From: Tissierellia bacterium | GTDB lineage: Bacteria; Bacillota; Clostridia; Tissierellales; Tepidimicrobiaceae | Reading direction: 5' to 3' | Assembly (NCBI GenBank): GCA_012518745.1 | Contig: JAAYRM010000011.1 | Span: 1-10,416, forward strand | DNA length: 10,416 nucleotides | In this document: piece by piece, positions 5,953 to 10,416 of the stretch | Position numbering within the stretch: the first letter of the stretch is position 1 | How the letters are laid out: each line of letters opens with the position of its first letter | Notes under the pieces: generated by a model | Told to the model about the DNA's origin: nothing | Seen by the model: only the letters and a program-made list of their open reading frames with translations | Databases searched by the model: none | Position numbers and translations under genes: made by a program

Positions 5953-6441
5953 ATGAAACATTACGATCCTATTGAATGGATATTCTATAGGGAAGAAGCA
6001 CTTTCCGAGGATAAGATGATAGCTATGGAAAAACACCTATATATATGTGATGAATGCCTAGAAATATTCACCTCCATCATAGACGATGAGGAGATAATAG
6101 CAGCTGAAAAATCCCTATCGCCCGATCTTACCCTTAATATAATGGAAAGCATAGAAAACATAAGGCCAATATCCTCTATCAATAGGAAAAGGTCTAATAA
6201 GTCCTATAGGGATATGTTCATATACTATACCGCCGTAGCTTCGGTAGCCATAATGCTAACCTTGGGCGGATTCTATAGCAGATTGATAGATATAGTGCCC
6301 AATATAACTAAATCCACGACGGTGAAGGAGAATGTAAAGATACCGGAGATGGTAGCCGGTATATCCGGAAGGATTGTAAATAGGACATCCGATTTTATAA
6401 ATGATATAGAGAAGACCAAGACTAGGGAGGGATTGAGATGA
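5953..6441 (+). CDS. ZAS-type transmembrane anti-sigma factor
   Basis: This 162-residue protein carries the zinc-binding anti-sigma (ZAS) signature: H3, then 24 residues, H28-x3-C32-x2-C35 (in EKHLYICDECLEIF). All four expected ligands are present. One membrane span lies at about residues 88-108 (YYTAVASVAIMLTLGGFYS), leaving a short extracytoplasmic tail of about 54 residues. By analogy with RsiW, the cytoplasmic domain would hold the sigma factor until regulated proteolysis at the membrane releases it; the signal is unknown. GGAGGG (5941-5946), 6 nt before ATG 5953, lies inside the sigma gene, so the two are translationally coupled. The stop overlaps the next start in ATGA (6438-6441). The role is clear from motif and position, although the sequence beyond the ZAS motif is divergent. 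Confidence 0.88.
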   Translation: MKHYDPIEWIFYREEALSEDKMIAMEKHLYICDECLEIFTSIIDDEEIIAAEKSLSPDLTLNIMESIENIRPISSINRKRSNKSYRDMFIYYTAVASVAIMLTLGGFYSRLIDIVPNITKSTTVKENVKIPEMVAGISGRIVNRTSDFINDIEKTKTREGLR

Positions 6442-7223
6442 AAGAAAAGAGCAAATTTATAACCCTTATACTATCCTTTATTCCCGGGCTATCCCATTTC
6501 TATATAGGATTTGCCGATAGGGGATTGATATTCTTAATGGTATTCCTTGGGGCGATAATGGGCGCATTGGGGTTTGCATTTATAATTCATAGCGAAATAG
6601 CGATTATACTCATATTTGCACTGCCCCTCATATGGCTGGTAGCGTTAATGGACGCATTTTCCCTGATGAAAAACTTCAACATAAATAGGCCTATGGTTGA
6701 TGGGGAAGATGCCGGATATAGGAGCAAGGAAGACATCGCAGGTTCCAATAGAAAGACCATAACCATGGCGCTATCCATAATTCCGGGGGCAGGCCATATG
6801 TACCTAGGATGTGAGAAGAAGGGATTATTACTGATGGGCATATTCTTCTTCACCATATTTTTCATGGGATGGTTGGGATTAAGCCTATTGTTATTCCTAT
6901 TACCATTGATATGGTTCTATAGCTTCTTCGATGCATTCCATATGGTTAATGACAATAAGGTAGTAGAGGATGAGTTTCCAGACATACTGGTATCTATAAA
7001 ACCGGAATGGATAGGATGGACCCTCATTGGAATAGGGATATTCATAGTTATAGAGAGGATATTATATCCACTGATTCCATATCAGCTTATGAACTATATA
7101 CAAACCTCCATAATATCCTTAATCTTCATTATTGGGGGGATTAAATTACTGAGCAGGAAGAAGGAAGATGGAATAGAAGATGGAGGAAGGGAAGGTGAGG
7201 ATATATGGAAAGAAGAAGAGTAG
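6438..7223 (+). CDS. Multi-span membrane protein with duplicated TM2-like unit
   Basis: This 261-residue membrane protein is built of two similar halves. Unit 1 has SFIPGLSHFYIGFADRGL (13-30) and LPLIWLVALMDAFSLMKN (62-79); unit 2 has SIIPGAGHMYLGCEKKGL (113-130) and LPLIWFYSFFDAFHMVND (155-172). The P-G-x-x-H-x-Y-x-G-x-x-x-x-G-L pattern resembles TM2-domain proteins. Two more spans follow (about 191-210 and 221-238), then an acidic, Gly-rich tail. The start overlaps the anti-sigma stop (ATGA) and the end overlaps the next gene by 19 nt, so it is part of the sigma operon. Role unknown. As a co-transcribed membrane partner of an ECF/anti-sigma pair it could sense or counter envelope stress; that is inference. 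Closely related proteins occur in Clostridia but, to my knowledge, lack a tested function. Confidence 0.8.
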   Translation: MKEKSKFITLILSFIPGLSHFYIGFADRGLIFLMVFLGAIMGALGFAFIIHSEIAIILIFALPLIWLVALMDAFSLMKNFNINRPMVDGEDAGYRSKEDIAGSNRKTITMALSIIPGAGHMYLGCEKKGLLLMGIFFFTIFFMGWLGLSLLLFLLPLIWFYSFFDAFHMVNDNKVVEDEFPDILVSIKPEWIGWTLIGIGIFIVIERILYPLIPYQLMNYIQTSIISLIFIIGGIKLLSRKKEDGIEDGGREGEDIWKEEE

Positions 7224-8116
7224 GCACCATATCCATGGCGGTAGTATTGATTGGATTAGGAATTTTAATATTTATAGCCCAGGTGAATAAGGTATCGGCG
7301 GTGGAGCTGGGGATGAAGTTTTGGCCCATGATATTGCTTTTGCTAGGTGGGGAAATACTCTGGGCATCATATAGGAGTAAAGATGAGGATATAAAGATCA
7401 GATACGATATATTGAGCGTATTCATGGTGATATTGATAGTCGGGATCAACCTATCCATCTATGGAATAATCGAAACGGGCATTATCAATAAGATCAACAG
7501 CGTGATATCATCGGAAACATTCAATTATCAGATACCCATGGAGGAAATAGGGATAGGGGATGATATCAAAAAGATAGTAATAGATTCCCCGGGTGGCGGT
7601 GGCCTGACCTTGAGGACAGGTGTCGGGAACAATATAGTAACTACAGGATTTTTAGATATAGTAACGGATAGCGAAGAAAAGGCTGAGAAGATTTCCAAGG
7701 GTGAATATATAAGGGTGGAGGAATCTGGGGATACGGCCTATATCTACACCACAGGTAGATTTGGCTATGGTAACGGTGAAAAGGTAAGTCTTCATGGATT
7801 TAATATAGTAATACCTGGGGATAGAAATGTGGAGATTAGAAATATCGGCAATTTAGAATTGATATTAGATAATGTTCAAAAAGACTGGATAATAGATGGG
7901 GTGAGTAATACCGAGATTGTATTGGAAAAAGATATGGATTTAAATATTCAAGCCTTCGCCAACCAATACGAAGGGCTCAAAGGAAATGCTAATTGGAATA
8001 TTAAAGCTAAAGATGAGGAGACTGAAACCATCCATGGGGAATTAATCTATGGGAAGGGAAGTAGCACCATAAATATATTAAATTCTCATGAGGTGGTAGT
8101 CAATCAGGTTAAATAG
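7205..8116 (+). CDS. LiaF/DUF4097-like membrane protein with beta-rich outer domain
   Basis: This 303-residue protein has three N-terminal spans: about 7-27 (ISMAVVLIGLGILIFIA), 38-55 (KFWPMILLLLGGEILWAS) and 68-90 (DILSVFMVILIVGINLSIYG). The first two match the DUF5668/LiaI-LiaF type of membrane hairpin. Residues from about 105 to 303 are rich in short alternating beta strands with Gly turns (SPGGGGLTLRTGV, VSLHGFNIVIPGDRNVEIRNIGNLELI, GKGSSTINIL), the style of DUF4097 'putative adhesin' right-handed beta domains, predicted outside the cell. It starts inside the previous gene (19-nt overlap) after GAAGGTGAGG (7191-7200) and closes the operon; a terminator follows at 8176. LiaF inhibits a cell-envelope stress two-component system, and B. 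subtilis yvlB (DUF4097) is a SigW-regulon gene, so an envelope-stress role is a reasonable inference. Confidence 0.82.
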   Translation: MERRRVGTISMAVVLIGLGILIFIAQVNKVSAVELGMKFWPMILLLLGGEILWASYRSKDEDIKIRYDILSVFMVILIVGINLSIYGIIETGIINKINSVISSETFNYQIPMEEIGIGDDIKKIVIDSPGGGGLTLRTGVGNNIVTTGFLDIVTDSEEKAEKISKGEYIRVEESGDTAYIYTTGRFGYGNGEKVSLHGFNIVIPGDRNVEIRNIGNLELILDNVQKDWIIDGVSNTEIVLEKDMDLNIQAFANQYEGLKGNANWNIKAKDEETETIHGELIYGKGSSTINILNSHEVVVNQVK

Positions 8117-8133
8117 GTATTTTCATATGCGAC

Positions 8134-8169
8134 CCCATTCTCATAGGCTAGGTATGTCCTAGCCATGGG
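8134..8169 (+). other. Bulged hairpin between the sigma operon and its terminator
   Basis: GGCTAGG (8146-8152) pairs with CCTAGCC (8158-8164) across TATGT. Outside it, CCCAT (8134-8138) pairs with ATGGG (8165-8169), leaving a one-sided 7-nt bulge (TCTCATA). It stands 7 nt before the terminator stem and may protect the mRNA 3' end. No known RNA family is recognised. Confidence 0.5.
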
Positions 8170-8175
8170 ATATTG

Positions 8176-8206
8176 AACAGCGAGTTTAAATACTCGCTGT
8201 TTTTTT
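8176..8206 (+). terminator. Intrinsic terminator of the sigma operon
   Basis: AACAGCGAGT (8176-8185) and ACTCGCTGTT (8192-8201) form a perfect 10-bp stem with a 6-nt loop, followed by a run of T to 8206. It ends the four-gene operon and separates it from the TetR/ABC cassette. Confidence 0.95.
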
Positions 8207-8233
8207 CATGCCCAAATATATAGGAAGATACTA

Positions 8234-8262
8234 TTGATCCGGGTGATCATTTAGGATACGAT
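8234..8262 (+). promoter_or_regulatory. Promoter of the TetR-ABC operon
   Basis: TTGATC (8234-8239), a 17-nt spacer and TACGAT (8257-8262) form a plausible sigma-A promoter, with the start near 8269. The two palindromes that overlap its -35 and its start site support it as the regulated promoter of the cassette. The leader would be about 40 nt and end in the strong ribosome binding site at 8297-8306. Confidence 0.6.
8235..8249. promoter_or_regulatory. Upstream TetR operator candidate
   Basis: TGATC-CGGGT-GATCA is a 5-bp-arm inverted repeat centred on 8242, lying over the -35 hexamer. It resembles the downstream palindrome centred on 8275: over TGATCCGGGTGATCAT versus TGACCGAGGTGGTCAT, 12 of 16 bases agree. 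The centres are 33 bp apart, about three helical turns, so two repressor dimers could sit on the same DNA face. Confidence 0.5.
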
Positions 8263-8265
8263 ATA

Positions 8266-8284
8266 TATGACCGAGGTGGTCATA
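8266..8284. promoter_or_regulatory. Main TetR operator candidate
   Basis: TATGACC-GAGGT-GGTCATA is a perfect 7-bp-arm palindrome with a 5-nt centre. It covers the predicted transcription start and lies in front of the tetR gene, the usual position for autorepression by a TetR-family protein. It also includes the upstream in-frame ATG at 8267, further evidence that translation starts at 8309 instead. Confidence 0.65.
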
Positions 8285-8308
8285 AAGGTTTCATATAAGG
8301 AGGTGAGC

Positions 8309-8932
8309 ATGATATATCCTAGATTCAAAAGCCTAGATCTAAAAAAACAGGAGGAGATCATAAATGCCGGGTTGAAGGAATTTGCTGAAAATGGTTTTGA
8401 TAAGGCATCTACAAATAGGATTGTGAAGGATGCGGGTATATCCAAAGGATCGTTATTTAATTATTTCAATAGTAAAAAGGAATTCTATCTGTACCTGATC
8501 GATCATGGCATGGAGTTTGTTCAAGGCCTATATGAAGAAATCGATTTAATGGAAAAGGATATATTTAATAGAATTGGAAACATTGGAATACGAAAGTTGA
8601 AGATGTATAGGGGATCTCCCTATGTACTAGATTTCCTAGCCTCCGTAAAACTAGAGGAATCCAGGGAGGTAGGGGATATTATCAGTGAAAAGATATCGCT
8701 TATGTATGATAGGGGAATGAAGGAAATATATAAAAACATTGATTATTCTAAATTCCGAGATGATATAGATATAGAGAAAGCAATTGAAATATTAAACTGG
8801 ACCATGTTTGGTTTTGGAGAGAAAAACATTCAGCGGATGGATGATTTTAAGGATGGCAGCCAATTTGCTGTGGAAGCCTTAAAGGAATGGGAAGTCTATT
8901 CCAATATGCTGAAGGATAGCTTTTATAAATGA
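8309..8932 (+). CDS. TetR/AcrR-family transcriptional repressor
   Basis: This 207-residue regulator has a TetR N-terminal DNA-binding domain: EEIINAGLKEFAENGFDKAS (15-34), then the helix-turn-helix TNRIVKDAGISKGSLFNYFNSKKEFY (35-60). A helical ligand-binding domain of its own type follows. ATG 8309 is chosen because AAGGAGGTGA (8297-8306) lies just before it. The in-frame ATG at 8267 has no such site and falls inside the operator palindrome. The gene stop TGA (8930-8932) lies 11 nt before the ABC ATPase start at 8944. It most likely represses its own operon through the palindromes at 8235 and 8266 and is released by a drug-like ligand exported by the pump. Family firm; ligand unknown. Confidence 0.9.
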   Translation: MIYPRFKSLDLKKQEEIINAGLKEFAENGFDKASTNRIVKDAGISKGSLFNYFNSKKEFYLYLIDHGMEFVQGLYEEIDLMEKDIFNRIGNIGIRKLKMYRGSPYVLDFLASVKLEESREVGDIISEKISLMYDRGMKEIYKNIDYSKFRDDIDIEKAIEILNWTMFGFGEKNIQRMDDFKDGSQFAVEALKEWEVYSNMLKDSFYK

Positions 8933-8943
8933 GGGGGTATATT

Positions 8944-9825
8944 ATGTCAAGACTTGTAAGGGTTGAGGGTTTGCAAAAGAGCTTTGGAAGGGTTCAAGCC
9001 TTAAAGGATGTAACTTTTGATGTCAAAACTGGAGAGGTGGTTGGATTTATCGGGCCCAATGGGGCGGGTAAATCGACTACTATCAGAGTGTTATTAGGGA
9101 TTATCAAAAGGGATGGCGGAGAGGCAGAGATATTCGGCAAAGATGTTTGGAAAGATAGTTTTCAAATTCATAAAAGAATATCATATGTTCCGGGCGAGGT
9201 GGCTCTATGGGGGAATCTGACGGGGGGAGAGATTATAGATCTATTTATGAAATTACATGGAGCCGGGGATGAGAAGAAAAGGGACTATCTGATTGAACGT
9301 TTTGAATTGGAACCTGGGAAAAAGGCCAAGGGATATTCTAAGGGAAATAGGCAAAAGGTTGGGTTAATCGCCGCATTATCCGTGGATTCGGATCTATATA
9401 TATTTGATGAACCCACCTCCGGTCTTGATCCATTGATGGAGCAGGTTTTTCAAGAAGAGGTCGGGAAAATTAAGGAGATGGGTAAATCGGTATTGCTATC
9501 CTCCCATATCCTAAGTGAAGTTGAAAAATTGGCGGATAAGGTCGTTATTATTCGACAGGGTGAGATTGTAGAAGCTGGTACCCTCGATGAACTGCGACAT
9601 CTGACCCGTTCAACTGTAATCTTGGAAACGGAAAAAGATGTAGCCGGAATGCTCGATATAAAGGGTGTACATGATTTTGTATTAAAAGATGATCAGGCCG
9701 TATTCTCAGCCGATCATGAATATTTAAACGATATCTTAATAGAAGCAACGAAGCTAGGGGTTAAAAGATTTGAGGCCAACGCCCCAACCCTAGAGGATTT
9801 ATTTATGCGCCATTACAAGGGATAG
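8944..9825 (+). CDS. ABC transporter ATP-binding protein (drug/polyketide exporter type)
   Basis: This 293-residue ATPase has all core motifs: Walker A GPNGAGKST (37-45), a signature loop reading YSKGNRQK (131-138) in place of LSGGQ, Walker B LYIFDEPTSGLDP (151-163), and the H-loop LLSSHILSE (H188). The C-terminal 70 residues form the regulatory tail common in ABC-2 exporters. The altered signature is normal in the antibiotic/tetronasin-type ABC-2 subfamily. ATG 8944 is chosen: GAGGGGG (8931-8937) sits 6 nt before it, while the in-frame ATG at 8929 overlaps the TetR stop and has no ribosome binding site. It would power export through the permease encoded next, which begins 20 bp later. Substrate unknown. 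Confidence 0.92.
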   Translation: MSRLVRVEGLQKSFGRVQALKDVTFDVKTGEVVGFIGPNGAGKSTTIRVLLGIIKRDGGEAEIFGKDVWKDSFQIHKRISYVPGEVALWGNLTGGEIIDLFMKLHGAGDEKKRDYLIERFELEPGKKAKGYSKGNRQKVGLIAALSVDSDLYIFDEPTSGLDPLMEQVFQEEVGKIKEMGKSVLLSSHILSEVEKLADKVVIIRQGEIVEAGTLDELRHLTRSTVILETEKDVAGMLDIKGVHDFVLKDDQAVFSADHEYLNDILIEATKLGVKRFEANAPTLEDLFMRHYKG

Positions 9826-9845
9826 ATATTGTAAAGGAGGGGGAT

Positions 9846-10416
9846 ATGATGAAGGAGAAGTTTGCACGTTGGAATATACTATTTATACAATATTTAAAAC
9901 GTGATTGGAAGAAGATCATTATCTGGGTGCTGGGCCTTGGATTATTCGCATCTGCCTTTGTTCCAGCTATGGAGGAGATTACAAAGGGGGAAGGATTGTT
10001 GGGGATGTATGAAACCTTGCAGAACCCGGCCATGATATCCATGGTAGGGCGAACCCCTGTGGAAACAGCAAGCGACTATACCTTAGGAGCCATGTATTCT
10101 CATATGATGCTGCTCTTCAGTGGGTTATTTGCAATGACGATATCCATATTACATGTGATAGGCCATACACGAAAAGAAGAAGACCTTGGGTTGACCGAGC
10201 TCATACGTTCATTTCAAGTTGGACGCCAATCCAATTCACTTGCCGTAATAGTAGAGACGATTTTGATCAATATTCTACTAATATTTTTTATCAGTGGTAT
10301 AATGATGAGTTTTGGCAATGATACCATCTCCGCGGAAGGTGCCCTTCTATTTGGAACCTCCATTGGAATAGCAGGGATTATGGGGGCCGGCATTGCATTA
10401 ATCATGGCACAGATCA
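9846..10416 (+). CDS. ABC-2 permease, truncated by the window end
   Basis: The frame from ATG 9846 stays open to the last base, giving about 190 residues of what is typically a protein of around 530. It begins MMKEKFARWN, with basic residues and then a first span at about 24-43 (IIIWVLGLGLFASAFVPAM). Further spans follow around MLLLFSGLFAMTISILHVIG, VETILINILLIFFISGIMMSFG and ALLFGTSIGIAGIMGAGIALI. The outer loop has NPAMISMVGRTPVE and the inner loop has GHTRKEEDLGLTELIRS. Both resemble tetronasin/polyketide-antibiotic ABC-2 permeases. AAAGGAGGGGG (9833-9843) precedes two adjacent ATGs, at 9846 and 9849; either could start. Together with the ATPase it would form the membrane exporter; the 3' part is missing, so no substrate call is possible. 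Confidence 0.85.
   Translation, partial: MMKEKFARWNILFIQYLKRDWKKIIIWVLGLGLFASAFVPAMEEITKGEGLLGMYETLQNPAMISMVGRTPVETASDYTLGAMYSHMMLLFSGLFAMTISILHVIGHTRKEEDLGLTELIRSFQVGRQSNSLAVIVETILINILLIFFISGIMMSFGNDTISAEGALLFGTSIGIAGIMGAGIALIMAQI

Overview
The window looks like a chromosomal segment of a low-GC Gram-positive bacterium, most likely a member of the Clostridia. The evidence is strong purine-rich Shine-Dalgarno sites in front of almost every gene, heavy use of ATA and AGG codons, intrinsic terminators with U-tracts, an RsiW-type ZAS anti-sigma factor, and a fluoride riboswitch in front of a cation:proton antiporter. No rRNA, tRNA or CRISPR is visible. All genes lie on the + strand.

Layout. (1) 1-2114: a structured leader or terminator, then a TDT/SLAC1-family membrane transporter and a DUF169 protein with four cysteines. 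(2) 2154-3478: a promoter, a fluoride (crcB-motif) riboswitch with an expression-platform terminator, and a CPA-type antiporter whose start is best placed at GTG 2306. (3) 3479-4026: a decayed Rpn/PD-(D/E)XK-transposase tail behind what still looks like a promoter and ribosome binding site, closed by a terminator. (4) 4027-4653: a GyrI-like small-molecule-binding protein. (5) 4654-5004: no gene, but a dispersed-type inverted repeat whose right arm runs into a 27-bp tandem repeat. (6) 5005-5229: a 74-residue two-span membrane protein, followed by a terminator that looks like a decayed copy of the fluoride-riboswitch platform.

(7) 5403-8116: a tightly coupled four-gene operon. It encodes an ECF sigma factor, a ZAS anti-sigma factor with one membrane span, a multi-span protein with an internal duplication of a TM2-like unit, and a three-span protein with a LiaF/DUF4097-like beta-rich domain predicted to lie outside the cell. 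Spacing is 1 nt, then a 4-nt overlap, then a 19-nt overlap. The unit is bounded by terminators and reads as a cell-envelope stress module.

(8) 8234-10416: a TetR regulator, an ABC ATPase and an ABC-2 permease cut by the window edge. They lie behind one promoter that carries two related imperfect palindromes 33 bp apart, one over the -35 and one over the predicted transcription start. This is a typical self-regulated drug or polyketide efflux cassette.

The parts most worth following up are the four-gene sigma operon, the riboswitch-like terminator relic, the paired TetR operators, and the TDT-DUF169 pair. I see no clear evidence of a wholly new defence or mobile system.
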